DNA from: Bog-473 sp963745665
Lineage (GTDB): Bacteria > Actinomycetota > Acidimicrobiia > Acidimicrobiales > RAAP-2
Length of the DNA: 64,000 bases
NCBI GenBank assembly: GCA_963745665.1
Contig: CAVUYE010000001.1
Location: forward strand, 558,001-622,000
Reading direction: 5' to 3'
Shown here: positions 44,167 to 54,124 of the stretch, one piece after another
Layout of the letters: each line of letters opens with the position of its first letter
Position numbering within the stretch: the first letter of the stretch is position 1
The notes under the pieces: generated by a model
The model's input: the letters and a program-made list of their open reading frames with translations, nothing else
Database searches by the model: none
Told to the model about the DNA's origin: nothing
Position numbers and translations under genes: made by a program

Positions 44167-47100
44167 TACGCCTTCGCTCTGATCGTCGGCCACGTTCTCC
44201 CACCCGAGTGCCGCCAGCGAGTGCAGCTGGCTCAGCGACGCCACCGTGTCGCCCCCTTCCGCATGGACGAGGGCGAGCGTCGCCGACACGGTGGGGTACT
44301 CGCTCGGGGCCTGGGCGACGACCTGACGGAACGCGCCGTCGGATGCGGCCAGGTCGCCGCGCTGCCACCAGGTCCACAGCATCAGCGCACCGTAGAAGCT
44401 GAGCGCCAGTTCGTTGTGGCCCTCGGCCACCTCGAGTGCCCGTTGGCCGAGCTCCTCCGCCGTCTCGAATTCGCCCTCCAGCAAGGCCATCATCGCCGTC
44501 ACGTTGATGGCATAGGACGCCTCCAGCGGGTGCACCGGCCCGGTTTCACGGGCCCGGAACCTCGAGATCTCTTCGGTGACCTCGTCGACGTCGCCCTGGG
44601 CGAGGAGCTCGCGGATACGCCACATGTGCCCGTGGAGCGCCAGCAGTTCGTCACCGATGTCGTCGGCGATCTCCCCCAGCTCTGTCCCCGTAGCCAGGCG
44701 CTCGGGCGCCCGTTCAATGCCCCAGAGCGCGTGCATCCGTGCATTGAGCGCGTAGCCGAGAGCCACCCGGTCCCCGAGCCGGCGTGCCATGGCGACCGCG
44801 TCGTTGCTGAGGAGGAGCGCGCGCGCCAGGGTTCCGCGGTCGGGGACATCCGTCCCGTAGACCACCACCAGGCCGAGCCGCGCCGTCACCATGGCACGCA
44901 GATGGGTGTCCTCGCGTTCGGGCAGCACGGCCAGGGCCTCCTCGAGGAGTCGCACCTGCTCCTCGTTGGCCCGCACGATCCCGAGATAGCTCAGCGGCCC
45001 GGCGCGCAGCGCAACGACCGCCAGGCGTTCGGCGTCGCCCATGGCCCGTGCCAGCGCGGCCGCTTGCGCGAAGTTGGTGTCCGCCAGAGCGACGTCACCG
45101 GCCCGGTTCTGTGCCTCGGCCAGCGCCAGGAGTGCGTCGCAGCGCGTCGCGGGGTCGGGCGGTCCGAATTGCTCGGCCACTTCCAGGCTGCGGGCGAAAT
45201 GGATCGCCGCCTCCTCGAAGGCCAGCAGGCGCAGCGCACGTTCCCCGGCAGCGCGGCAATACCTCGCCGCCTTATCGGCGTCGGCCAGGGCCGCGCCAAG
45301 GAAGAAGTGGTGGGCCAACTCGTTGACAGAGGAATCGAGCTGGTCGGCATGGGCCTTCTCCGTAGCGACGGCGATCTTGTGGTGGTAGCGCACCCGCCGG
45401 CCGCGCAGGAGCTCGCCGTAGATCGCGTCCCGCACCAGCGTGTGGGTGAAGACGTAGCGGTCACGGATTTCGTGGCCGACCCGCCGCAACAGGCGCGATT
45501 CCTCGGCCCGGTCGAAGGCGTCCAGCTGCTGCTCCGCCGTCAGCTCGGCCGCCTCGGCCACGATCCCCGCATCGCACTCGGGCCCGGCCACGGCGGCCGC
45601 CTGCAACAGGTAGATCACATCCTCGGGCAGCCGCGAGACGCGGCGGGCCACCAGCTCGCGGATGGCCTCGGTCGGGCTCAAGCTGGGCGGAATTGGCGCA
45701 TCGCCCTCCTCACTCTGCTCGGCCTCCCGGTATCCGACCTGACGCAGGAGCTCGTCGAGGAAGAGTGGGTTCCCGTCGGTCAGCCGGCACAGCTGGGGGA
45801 CGAGGTCGGCCGGGACATTCGGCCAGCCCTGCACCAGTTCCTCCACCGCCTCACTGCGCAGTCCCCGCAGATGGACCGTCGCCACGGGGTGCACCGCCCG
45901 GAAATCACCCAGCGTGGCGCGCAGCCGGTGGGTGGGCGGCACCTCGGTGTCGATGAACATCCCGACGACGCCGAGCGTGCCGTCGTCGGTGCCGCGCAAC
46001 AGGTGGCGGAGCAACAACAAGGTGGGCTGGTCGGCGGCGTGCAGGTCGTCGATCACCAGCAGGACGGGGCCGCCGGAGGACAACTCGTTGAACGTCGCCG
46101 TGACCGCTTCGAAGAACCGGAACCGCTCGCTCTCCGGATCGCCGCTGTCATCCTCCAGGGTCGGCGCGTACTCGCGCAGTCGCAGTACCAGCCGCGAGAG
46201 CTCGGTGAGCTGCCAGTCGGGCATGCGCGAGATCCGGTCCGCCGAGAGGGACTGGAAGTAACGTCCAAGTGCCTCGGCGAAAGGCTGGAACGGTGCCACC
46301 GGGTCCTCGTCGCAGCGGCCCCACAGGACCAGCGTGCCGTCGGCCTCGACGGCACGTGCCAGCTCGGCCACCAGCCTGGTCTTGCCGATGCCGGGATCGC
46401 CGTCGACCAGGAGGAGGCGCCCTGCGCCCTGGCCGACCGATGCCCACCAGTCGCGCAGGCGCGTCATCTCACCGGAGCGACCGACCAACGGCGCGTCACG
46501 CGGGGAGGCCGGCACCCGGACCCGGTAGCTGGTTGTTGCCGTCGCCGGGGGTCGAGGGCCAGGGATGGGCGGGGTCGGGACGGGGAAGTCGAGCGCGGGG
46601 TCCTGGGCCAGTACGGCGCGTTCCATCCAGGTCACGTCGTGCCCCGGCTCAATGCCCAGCTCTGCCACGAGGATGGTGCGCAGATCCTGAAACACCCGCA
46701 ACGCCTCCGCCTGGCGGCCCGAGCGGTAGAGCGCCAGCATGCGCTGCGACCACAACCGCTCTCGCATGGGGTGGGCGCTCGTCAACGCCTCGAGCTCGCC
46801 GGCGACGGCTTCGTGCCGCCCCAGGGTCAGCTCCGCGTCAATCCTCGTCTCGGTGGCCGTCAAGAGCAGTTCCTCCAACCGGCGCGCCTCGGCCCGGGCG
46901 AAGGGCTGATCGCGGACCTCGCCGTAGGCCGGTCCGCGCCACAGACCTTCCGCCTCGGCCAGCATCCGGACGCATTCCCCGGGCTGCCCGCTCGTCAGCT
47001 GGGCCCGTCCGTCTGCCACCAGGCGTTCGAGCCGGAAGGCGTCGGTCATCTCTGCGGCGACCTCCAGGACGTAGCCCGGGGCCCTCGTCACGATCAGGTC

Positions 47101-47379
47101 CTCGGGCGCGCCGGCGTCACGCAACCGCTTGCGCAGGCGCGAGATCGTCGAACGCAGCGCGATCTCCGCTCCCGGCCCGTCGTGATCGCCCCACAAGGAG
47201 TCCACCAGGCGGTCCACCGAGATGATGATGTGGCGATCGATGAGGAGCCGGGCGATGAGCGCACGCGCCTTCGCGCCCCCGATGTCGATTGGACGCCCGT
47301 CCCAGGCGATCTCGACGGGTCCGAGCACCCGAATCTCCAGGCGCCCGGCCGCACCCCCCGACGGAACCCGCTGCTCCAC
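43759..47379 (-). CDS. SARP-type transcriptional activator with AAA ATPase and TPR domains
   Basis: About 1,206 residues from GTG 47377-47379; a TTG at 47430 would overlap the upstream gene. Domains: OmpR-like winged helix (about 14-105, RSTISRLRKRLRDAG), BTAD (110-260, ALYRSGRQAEALRVFQDL), AAA_16/NTPase with Walker A LVDGDPGIGKTRL (about 325-335) and Walker B VLLVIDDLHAADQ, then a long helical TPR-like tail. Such regulators are large STAND-type activators that assemble on ATP and inducer binding. It lies directly downstream of an ABC exporter operon (4 bp after its stop), so it is probably co-transcribed with it. Confidence 0.9.
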   Translation of the reverse strand: MEQRVPSGGAAGRLEIRVLGPVEIAWDGRPIDIGGAKARALIARLLIDRHIIISVDRLVDSLWGDHDGPGAEIALRSTISRLRKRLRDAGAPEDLIVTRAPGYVLEVAAEMTDAFRLERLVADGRAQLTSGQPGECVRMLAEAEGLWRGPAYGEVRDQPFARAEARRLEELLLTATETRIDAELTLGRHEAVAGELEALTSAHPMRERLWSQRMLALYRSGRQAEALRVFQDLRTILVAELGIEPGHDVTWMERAVLAQDPALDFPVPTPPIPGPRPPATATTSYRVRVPASPRDAPLVGRSGEMTRLRDWWASVGQGAGRLLLVDGDPGIGKTRLVAELARAVEADGTLVLWGRCDEDPVAPFQPFAEALGRYFQSLSADRISRMPDWQLTELSRLVLRLREYAPTLEDDSGDPESERFRFFEAVTATFNELSSGGPVLLVIDDLHAADQPTLLLLRHLLRGTDDGTLGVVGMFIDTEVPPTHRLRATLGDFRAVHPVATVHLRGLRSEAVEELVQGWPNVPADLVPQLCRLTDGNPLFLDELLRQVGYREAEQSEEGDAPIPPSLSPTEAIRELVARRVSRLPEDVIYLLQAAAVAGPECDAGIVAEAAELTAEQQLDAFDRAEESRLLRRVGHEIRDRYVFTHTLVRDAIYGELLRGRRVRYHHKIAVATEKAHADQLDSSVNELAHHFFLGAALADADKAARYCRAAGERALRLLAFEEAAIHFARSLEVAEQFGPPDPATRCDALLALAEAQNRAGDVALADTNFAQAAALARAMGDAERLAVVALRAGPLSYLGIVRANEEQVRLLEEALAVLPEREDTHLRAMVTARLGLVVVYGTDVPDRGTLARALLLSNDAVAMARRLGDRVALGYALNARMHALWGIERAPERLATGTELGEIADDIGDELLALHGHMWRIRELLAQGDVDEVTEEISRFRARETGPVHPLEASYAINVTAMMALLEGEFETAEELGQRALEVAEGHNELALSFYGALMLWTWWQRGDLAASDGAFRQVVAQAPSEYPTVSATLALVHAEGGDTVASLSQLHSLAALGWENVADDQSEGVSLAMAAAACSVLGAAAEGFAPQLYDVMRPYASTAVVVRAPAAACVGPADHYLGLLAGTMGDLALAEVHHEAALRLARRMGSPPFVAAAETELARTLRQRRPTADEERVAGLLRTAEEAARAMGLHRLAQRAASPG

Positions 47380-47383
47380 CCGA

Positions 47384-48379
47384 CTATCCCGTGCTGTCGT
47401 ACACGAACCCCGCCGCTTGCTCGGTGACAAGGTGGGGATGCTCCCTGCGGAAGGCCCGCACCGTGTACCCCGTCACGACTGTGTCCTCGAGCGCACGGAC
47501 GGAGGCGCTGCGCGGCAGGTTGAGGATCGGCCCGAGCTCCCCGACGTAGTTCCCGGGCTCCATGAGTGCCAACACCTCGGTGCCACCGTCGAACAGCTCG
47601 CGATAGACCTCGAGCTGCCCGGACTCGACCCGGTAGATCAGTTCACCCCGTTCGCCCTGACGGAAGAGGATCTCTCCGGAAGCCAGGCTGACCTCTTCGG
47701 GCTCCCGATCGGCCTGCGCGAAGTTCGGTGCCAGCTCGATCACCCGGTCGGCCAGTTGGCTGACCCGGTCGTCGTGGGTCGACACGACGACGATGCGGCC
47801 TGGGCTCGCGAGTTCGCGCATCAGACGGAGAATACCCTCCACCTGAATGTGATCGAGATGAGCCGTCGGCTCATCGGCCAACAGCAGTGGCGGATCGTGC
47901 ACCAGGGCCCGGGCGATCGCCACCCTCTGCTGTTGGCCGCCGGACAGTTGGGCGGGGCGGTGGTGGGCACGCTCGTCCAACCCGACGCGACCCAGCAACT
48001 CGTTGGCCCGCGCCTTGGCTGCGCTCCGGGACATACCCGCCAGGCGCAGCGGCACGACGACATTGCCGCGCGCCGTCAGGCTGGGGATCAGGTTGAAGGC
48101 CTGGAAGACGACGCCCACGGTGTGGCGGCGGTACTCGGACAGCGAGGGGCCCCGCAACTCGTTGACGACGAGGGGTCCGAAGGTGATATGCCCATCGGTC
48201 GGGGTGAGCAGTCCAGCGAGGCACGAGAGAAGGGTCGTCTTGCCGCAGCCGGACGGCCCCAGGAGCACCACCAGCTCGCCGTCCTCGGCGTTGAAATTCA
48301 GTCCGTCGAGCGGCTTGATGACGTAGCCACCCGAGTCGAAGGCGACGGTCAGGTCCTGGACAAGGAGGTCGTCGCTCAT
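47384..48379 (-). CDS. ABC transporter ATPase (MacB/LolD type) fused to cyclic nucleotide-binding domain
   Basis: 331 residues. The N-terminal 220 residues are an ABC ATPase: Walker A GPSGCGKTTL, signature LSGGQQQRVAIARAL, Walker B PLLLADEPTAHLD and switch His in VVSTHDD. Residues about 225-330 form a CAP-like effector domain (GEILFRQGERGELIYRVESG, then YVGELGPILNLPRSASVRAL) with the Glu and Arg of a cNMP pocket. It pairs with the permease at 48376 through an ATGA overlap. An export or lipoprotein-release type ABC complex regulated by cyclic nucleotide is the simplest reading. Fusions of this kind are uncommon. Confidence 0.9.
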   Translation of the reverse strand: MSDDLLVQDLTVAFDSGGYVIKPLDGLNFNAEDGELVVLLGPSGCGKTTLLSCLAGLLTPTDGHITFGPLVVNELRGPSLSEYRRHTVGVVFQAFNLIPSLTARGNVVVPLRLAGMSRSAAKARANELLGRVGLDERAHHRPAQLSGGQQQRVAIARALVHDPPLLLADEPTAHLDHIQVEGILRLMRELASPGRIVVVSTHDDRVSQLADRVIELAPNFAQADREPEEVSLASGEILFRQGERGELIYRVESGQLEVYRELFDGGTEVLALMEPGNYVGELGPILNLPRSASVRALEDTVVTGYTVRAFRREHPHLVTEQAAGFVYDSTG

Positions 48380-49428
48380 CCGAAGGCCGTCGCAGGGTCG
48401 GCGCCGGTGACTCTGCGCAGCGCCGAGATGCTCGCGATGACGCCGACTATCACCGCGATGAGTGGCAGCACGAGGCGGGCATCAGGCGTGATGTCGACGG
48501 GCTGGGCGAAGAGTGGCCCCATCAAGCTCGCCAGCAGCTCGGCCAGGATGGCGGCGAACAGGGTGACGACCACTGCCTCCACGACAAGGCTGAGGAACAG
48601 CGTCCGCGACGAGGACCCGAGGGCCTTGAGCACTGCGAAGTCCCGCTTTCGCTCGAGCGCGGCGACGTAGAGCATGGAGGCGACGATGGCCGCGGCGATG
48701 AACCACATGAGCGAGCGTGTGTTGTCGATGGAGCTCACGGCGCTGCCGAGCGCCCCCACGGTGTCGGTGACCACTGCCGACGGCGCCAGCACGACCAGCC
48801 CAGTCGGGACGCCCGCCGGCGTGCCCTCCGTCGTGACGGCCGTGATCAGCGGCCGCCCGCCCGTGACCGCCCGCTGCACCGTCGCCAACGGCATGTACAC
48901 GACCGGGATCCCACCGTCCATGGTGCGGTCGTCGACCACGCCGACCACGTCATAGGGCTGCCCGCCCAGATGGAGCACGCTGCCGACCGGCGCGTGGACC
49001 TTGGAGTCCACCACGGCCTGCTCGGGACCGGAGAGCCCGTGACCCGACACGACCTGGGGATCACCCAACCCACCGGGTTGTACCCCCATGAGATTGACCG
49101 ACTGGGGCACCGTCGACCCGGCGACGAGGACCACCTGCTCGGGCGCGAACAGCACGGCGGAGGCGCGGTGCACGCCGGGTTCGCGCGCCACGGCGCTGAC
49201 GTCGGCGGCGGGAAAGGCCGCGAAGGCGGTCAGGCGGCCCTGGGCAGAAGGAGCCATCACCCACGAAGTGGCACCCACCCCGTCGACCGTCGACGCGACC
49301 TCGGCATGGAAGCCGTCGGCCAACCCGCTCAAGGCGAGTGCCAGCGCCAGCACGAGCCCGACACCGACGACGGCGATGAGGAACTGCCGGGACCGGAACC
49401 ACAGGTCCGCGAACGTGACTGCCAGCAC
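48376..49428 (-). CDS. ABC transporter permease, FtsX/MacB type
   Basis: 350 residues. One TM helix at the N-terminus (FLIAVVGVGLVLALALALSG), a periplasm-side soluble domain (about 40-230), then three TM helices with MWFIAAAIVASMLYVAALERKRDFAVLKALG, the FtsX core. This four-span layout matches MacB/LolCE permeases. It overlaps the ATPase gene by 4 bp (ATGA) and is the first gene of the ABC-SARP operon. Substrate unknown; the family handles lipoproteins, peptides or mechanotransmission. Confidence 0.92.
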   Translation of the reverse strand: MLAVTFADLWFRSRQFLIAVVGVGLVLALALALSGLADGFHAEVASTVDGVGATSWVMAPSAQGRLTAFAAFPAADVSAVAREPGVHRASAVLFAPEQVVLVAGSTVPQSVNLMGVQPGGLGDPQVVSGHGLSGPEQAVVDSKVHAPVGSVLHLGGQPYDVVGVVDDRTMDGGIPVVYMPLATVQRAVTGGRPLITAVTTEGTPAGVPTGLVVLAPSAVVTDTVGALGSAVSSIDNTRSLMWFIAAAIVASMLYVAALERKRDFAVLKALGSSSRTLFLSLVVEAVVVTLFAAILAELLASLMGPLFAQPVDITPDARLVLPLIAVIVGVIASISALRRVTGADPATAFG

Positions 49429-49530
49429 TGCCCGGCCCCCTTCATCGCCAAAGCGGGCGAATCGGGAGATGCTAACCCTTCTGCAACCGGTGTGCGTCAG
49501 GCCGGAGACCCCGCGGCCGCCCAGGCCTCC

Positions 49531-50622
49531 CTACGCCGCCAGCGCGGCCAGTCGGACGAAGAGCGACTGAACGAGGAGCGTCTCGTTCGGGTTGCGCGGC
49601 AACGCCTCCGCCGTCTCGGTGATCAGCCCGACTGCCTCGGTGGCGCTGCGCACGTCCGGATCGCCCACGGCGACCTTGCCGCGGGCCGCCTGCACGACGC
49701 GACCGCGGTAGGCCCGGGCCAGCACGCCCAGTCCCGCCCGGAGGGCATCGGTGCGGAAGCGGCGCTCCTCGCGCTGGTGCTGCTCCACTATCTCCTTGCG
49801 CCCGGGCAGCCCGCGTTCGCCCATCTCCTTGGCCGCCGCGGTCAGAGATTCGATCTCCTGGGCGTGGGCCGCGCGCAGGGGCTCCACCGCACGGTCGGCC
49901 GACTCGAGCACGCGGCGGGTCATGCCGGCGGCCGTCATGCCGGCAGCGGTCAACTCCTCGGGGACCGACGCCCACAACGCCACGCGTGCCCCGACGTCGG
50001 GGTCGTCGACCATCACCCGGGCCCGCTCGGGATTGCCACCGGCGCTGTCGGCCACCACGGCGGCCACGTCGGCGGCCACGCCCGAATCCGTCAGCCACTG
50101 CACCAGCTCGGCCCGGGGCACCGGCGGAAAGTCCACCTCGACGGAACGGCTCGCAATGGTCACCAGGTCGGGAGTGACGTCATCGGTCAGCAGCACGAAG
50201 ACCGTGTCACCCGGCGGCTCCTCCAGTGTCTTGAGCAGGACCGGTGCACGGTCGAGCACGAGGTGCACGTCGAGGATGACGATCACCTGGCGCGCCGCGT
50301 GCAGCGGGCGCCGCTGGGCTAGCGTGACGACCTGGCGCAGGGTCTCCTTCGAGACCGAGGCGCCACTGCGGCGCACGATATGGAGATCGGGATCGGTCCC
50401 GGCCAGCGCGGCGCGGCAGGTGGCACACTCCCCGCACCCGCCCTCGGGGCAGAGCAACGCGGCGGCGAACCCGTGCGCGGCGGCGAGCCCCCCGTTCCCG
50501 GGCGGCCCGCGGAAGAGATAGGCGTGCACGGGATTGACGGCCGCGGCGCGCAAGGCCTCCACCGCCGCGTCCTGCGCCACCACCCCGGCGAAGAGTGCGG
50601 GGGACGGAATGTCCGCGGTCAT
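49531..50622 (-). CDS. holB: DNA polymerase III subunit delta'
   Basis: 363 residues. Clamp-loader ATPase-like fold with zinc site CPEGGCGECATC and sensor-type PVLLKTLEEPPGDTVFVLLTDD. The Walker A equivalent reads GPPGNGGL rather than GPPGTGKT, so it is non-hydrolysing, as in many delta' subunits. It overlaps the tmk stop by 4 bp. Works in the clamp loader with tau and delta to place the beta ring on primed DNA. Core gene. Confidence 0.93.
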   Translation of the reverse strand: MTADIPSPALFAGVVAQDAAVEALRAAAVNPVHAYLFRGPPGNGGLAAAHGFAAALLCPEGGCGECATCRAALAGTDPDLHIVRRSGASVSKETLRQVVTLAQRRPLHAARQVIVILDVHLVLDRAPVLLKTLEEPPGDTVFVLLTDDVTPDLVTIASRSVEVDFPPVPRAELVQWLTDSGVAADVAAVVADSAGGNPERARVMVDDPDVGARVALWASVPEELTAAGMTAAGMTRRVLESADRAVEPLRAAHAQEIESLTAAAKEMGERGLPGRKEIVEQHQREERRFRTDALRAGLGVLARAYRGRVVQAARGKVAVGDPDVRSATEAVGLITETAEALPRNPNETLLVQSLFVRLAALAA

Positions 50623-51257
50623 TGGCGCCCCGCCGGCGCGTCACCCAGCCGCTCGTGCACGAGGGCCACCATATGGGCTGTCAGCGCCGCGACATCCAGG
50701 GACCCGTCCACGACGATCCAGTGATCCGGGTCCAGCGCCGCCTGGGTCAGGAACCCCTGGCGGACCCGGGCGGCGAAGTCCGGCCCCAGCCGCTCCATCC
50801 GGTCGGCCCGGCCCCGGCCCGCCGCGGCCAGCCGGGCCGCGGCAACCTCGACTCCCACATCGACCAGGACCGAGAGATCGGCGGCCAGCCCGTCGGTGGC
50901 CCACCCCACCAGCTCGCCCAGTGCGACGACGTCGAGACCCTGCCCGTAGCCCTGGTAGGCGATGGTCGAGGCCGCGTAGCGGTCGCTGACCACCCATTCG
51001 CCCGCCTCGAGGGCCGGCTCCAGCACGCGGGCCACGTGCTCGGCCCGGTCGGCCGCCATCAGCAGGGCCTCGGCCCGGGGCGAGGGCGGGGATGCCTCGG
51101 GCGCCAGGAGCAGCTCGCGCAACCGGGCCCCGACGGGCGTGGCGCCGGGCTCGAACGTCAGGGTGGCCCCGAGGGCCTCAGCCAGCGCGCGGGCCTGCGT
51201 GGACTTGCCGCAGCCGTCGATGCCCTCGAGCGCGATGAGGCGACCCCGGGCGGGCAT
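50619..51257 (-). CDS. tmk: Thymidylate kinase
   Basis: 212 residues. P-loop EGIDGCGKSTQ, LID/DR motif DRYAASTIAYQGYGQGL, and an Arg-rich LID region (GRGRADRMERLG). Phosphorylates dTMP to dTDP. Starts 1 bp after the topA stop and overlaps holB by 4 bp. This topA-tmk-holB order is common in Actinobacteria. Confidence 0.95.
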   Translation of the reverse strand: MPARGRLIALEGIDGCGKSTQARALAEALGATLTFEPGATPVGARLRELLLAPEASPPSPRAEALLMAADRAEHVARVLEPALEAGEWVVSDRYAASTIAYQGYGQGLDVVALGELVGWATDGLAADLSVLVDVGVEVAAARLAAAGRGRADRMERLGPDFAARVRQGFLTQAALDPDHWIVVDGSLDVAALTAHMVALVHERLGDAPAGRQ

Positions 51258-51258
51258 C

Positions 51259-54066
51259 TCAGAAGGGTTCGGTCGGTGGAGCCTTCATCGCAGCGGGTCC
51301 GGAGGGGTCGGACGACGTGGCCGCCTTCTTGGCGCCCGTCGCCTTCTTCGCCGCGCCGCTCTTCTTGGCCGCCTTCTTCGCCGTGGCCTTCTTGGCGGGC
51401 GCCTTCTTCTTGGCCGGCGCGGTCTTCTTGGTTGCCTTCTTCTTGCGGGTCGACGGCCCGGCGGCCCGGCGCTCGCCCAGCAACTCGGACGCGCGCTCGA
51501 TGCCGATCGACTCCACCGCATCGCCCTTGCGCAGGCTGGCGTTCGTGGTGCCGTCGGTCACGTAGGGGCCGAAGCGGCCGTCCTTGACCACGATCGGAAG
51601 GTTGGTGGCCGGGTCGGTGCCCAGCTCGCGCAGCGGTGCGGCCGACGCCCGGCCTCGGCGCTGCTTGGGCTGCGCGAACAAGGCCTGCGCCTCGGGCAGC
51701 GTGACGGTCAGCAGCTGCTCCTCGCTGCCGAGGCTGCGCGTGTCGGCGCCGCGCTTGAGGTAGGGGCCGAAGCGGCCGTTGTGGGCCACCACGTCCTCAT
51801 CCGTCTCGGGATCGGTCCCGATGACGCGCGGGATCTGCAACAGCTGCAGGGCCTCCTCCAGCGTCAGCGTGCCCGGTTCCATGGACGAGAAGAGCGACGC
51901 CGTGCGCGGCTTGTCGCCGCCCTCTGTGACCTCGCCCACCTGGACGTAGGGACCGAAGCGACCGGCCTTGACCTGAACGTCGAGCCCGCTCTCGGGGTGG
52001 GTGCCGAGCACCCGGTCGTTGGAGGGCGCGGCCAGGATCTCCTCGGCCCGCTCGATCGTCAGCTCGTCGGGCGCCATGTCGTCGGGGATGGACGCCCGGT
52101 CCTCCCCGTGCTGCAGATAGGGGCCGTAGCGGCCGACACGGGCGACGATCGGCTCGCCGTCGCTCCCGTCGCCGAGAGGGATGGAGTTGATCTCGCGCGC
52201 GTCGATCGCGCTCATATGCGTCGCCACCGAGGCCTTCAGCCCCACGGCCTCGACCTCGTCGCCGTGCCCGTTGGCCGCACCTGGGACGTTCGTGCCGAAG
52301 TAGAAGCGCGTCAGCCAGGGCAAGGCCTCCTCGCGCCCGGCCGCGATCTCGTCGAGGTCGTCCTCCATGGAGGCCGTGAAGCCGTAGTCGACCAGGTCGC
52401 CGAAGTAGCGCTCCAGCAGCCCGACGACGGCGAAGGCGGTGAAGCTCGGGACGAGCGCCGTCCCCTTCTTCCACACGTAGCCGCGGTCGAGGATGGTGGC
52501 GATGACGCTGGCGTAGGTCGACGGGCGCCCCACACCGAGCTCCTCCATGGCCTTGACGAGCGAGGCCTCGGTGTATCGGGCCGGCGGCTGCGTGGTGTGC
52601 GAGCCGGGCTCGAAGGCGTCGCCCACCACCACGTCGCCCACGGCCAGAGCGGGAAGCACGACCTCCCGGTCTGCCAACTCGGCGTCCGGGTCGTCCTCAC
52701 CCTCGACGTACGCGCGCAGGAACCCCGGGAAGGCGATGACGCGCCCGCTGGCGGAGAACTCGGCTTCTTGTCCCTGGGCCAGACCCTCTGGCACCTCGGT
52801 CGTGAGGCGGACCTGGGCGCTCGTCCCGGTGGCGTCGTTCATCTGGGAGGCCACCGTGCGCTTCCAGATCAACTCGTACAGGCGGAGCTCGTCCCCCGAC
52901 AGCTCGCCGCCGGCCTGCTCGGGCGTCCGGAACGTCTCGCCGGAGGGGCGGATGGCCTCGTGGGCCTCCTGCGCGTTCTTGACCTTGCGCTCGTAGCGGC
53001 GCGGCGCCTCGGGCACGTAGGCGTCGCCGTACATCTGCCGGGCCTGGCTCCGGGCCGCGGTGAGCGCCTGGTCCGACAGCGTGGTCGAGTCCGTGCGCAT
53101 GTAGGTGATGAAGCCCTGCTCGTAGAGGCGTTGGGCCACCTGCATGGCCCGCTGCGCGCTGAAACGCAGCTTGCGGCCGGCCTCCTGCTGCAGCGTCGAC
53201 GTCATGAAGGGCGCGGCGGGCGAGCGGCGGAAGGGCCGCTCGGTCACGTTGCTCACGGTGAAGGAACGGCCGGCCAGGGCCGCGGCGACCGACGTCGCCT
53301 CCTCCTCGGCCAGCACCCGGACGTCGTTCTTGCCGGTGCGCTCGCCGTGCTCGTCGAAGTCCTTGCCCGTGGCGATGGTGGCACCACCCAGACCGACCAG
53401 TGCGGCGCCGAAGCCCGATGCCGCGGCGGCGTTGGTGAATGTGCCGTCCACACCCCACCACGTGGCGGAGCGGAAGCGCATGCGGGCCCGCTCGCGCTCG
53501 ACCACCATCCGGGTGGCCACGCTCTGCACCCGCCCGGCCGACAGGCGCGGCATGACCTTGCGCCACAGGACGGGCGACACCTCGTAGCCATACAGGCGGT
53601 CGAGGATGCGGCGCGCCTCCTGGGCGTCGACCAACCGGCGGTCGAGGTCGCGCCACTCCTCCACGGCGCGGGCGATGGCGGTGGGCGTGATCTCGTGGAA
53701 CACCATGCGCTTGACGGGCACGGTCGGCGACAGCACCTCGGAGAGGTGCCACGCGATCGACTCGCCCTCGCGGTCTTCGTCCGTGGCCAGATACAACTCG
53801 TCCGCGTTCTTCAGCAGCTTCTTGAGGTTGGCCACCACCGACTTCTTCGGCGCGGACACCACGTAGAGCGGCTTGAAGCCGTTGTCCACGTCCACCCCGA
53901 GCCGCGCCCACGACTCACCCTTGTAGGCGGCGGGGACCTCGTCGGCACCGCGCGGCAGATCGCGGATGTGGCCGATGGAGGACTCCACAATGAAGTCGGG
54001 CCCGAGCATGCCGCCGATGGTGCGTGCTTTGGCCGGCGACTCCACAATGACGAGCGCCTTACCCAT
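51259..54066 (-). CDS. topA: DNA topoisomerase I
   Basis: 935 residues. Toprim domain with DEDREGE (97-103), active-site Tyr322 in ITYMRTDSTTL, then several C-terminal topoisomerase zinc-free repeat domains (PYVQVGE, PYLKRGAD, PYVTDGT). The last 50 residues are a Lys/Ala-rich tail, common in actinobacterial topoisomerases and thought to aid processivity. Relaxes negative supercoils. Start ATG 54064-54066. Confidence 0.97.
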   Translation of the reverse strand: MGKALVIVESPAKARTIGGMLGPDFIVESSIGHIRDLPRGADEVPAAYKGESWARLGVDVDNGFKPLYVVSAPKKSVVANLKKLLKNADELYLATDEDREGESIAWHLSEVLSPTVPVKRMVFHEITPTAIARAVEEWRDLDRRLVDAQEARRILDRLYGYEVSPVLWRKVMPRLSAGRVQSVATRMVVERERARMRFRSATWWGVDGTFTNAAAASGFGAALVGLGGATIATGKDFDEHGERTGKNDVRVLAEEEATSVAAALAGRSFTVSNVTERPFRRSPAAPFMTSTLQQEAGRKLRFSAQRAMQVAQRLYEQGFITYMRTDSTTLSDQALTAARSQARQMYGDAYVPEAPRRYERKVKNAQEAHEAIRPSGETFRTPEQAGGELSGDELRLYELIWKRTVASQMNDATGTSAQVRLTTEVPEGLAQGQEAEFSASGRVIAFPGFLRAYVEGEDDPDAELADREVVLPALAVGDVVVGDAFEPGSHTTQPPARYTEASLVKAMEELGVGRPSTYASVIATILDRGYVWKKGTALVPSFTAFAVVGLLERYFGDLVDYGFTASMEDDLDEIAAGREEALPWLTRFYFGTNVPGAANGHGDEVEAVGLKASVATHMSAIDAREINSIPLGDGSDGEPIVARVGRYGPYLQHGEDRASIPDDMAPDELTIERAEEILAAPSNDRVLGTHPESGLDVQVKAGRFGPYVQVGEVTEGGDKPRTASLFSSMEPGTLTLEEALQLLQIPRVIGTDPETDEDVVAHNGRFGPYLKRGADTRSLGSEEQLLTVTLPEAQALFAQPKQRRGRASAAPLRELGTDPATNLPIVVKDGRFGPYVTDGTTNASLRKGDAVESIGIERASELLGERRAAGPSTRKKKATKKTAPAKKKAPAKKATAKKAAKKSGAAKKATGAKKAATSSDPSGPAAMKAPPTEPF

Positions 54067-54124
54067 GACACACCCCGCGGGGCAGCGATCGGAGAGAGGA
54101 AAGGGAGGGCATGGTCACGTCAGA

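Noticed and set aside
44221..47427. A 1,068-residue plus-strand frame opposite the SARP/AAA gene
   Set aside because: Antisense shadow with biased composition. The minus strand has clear Walker and BTAD motifs.
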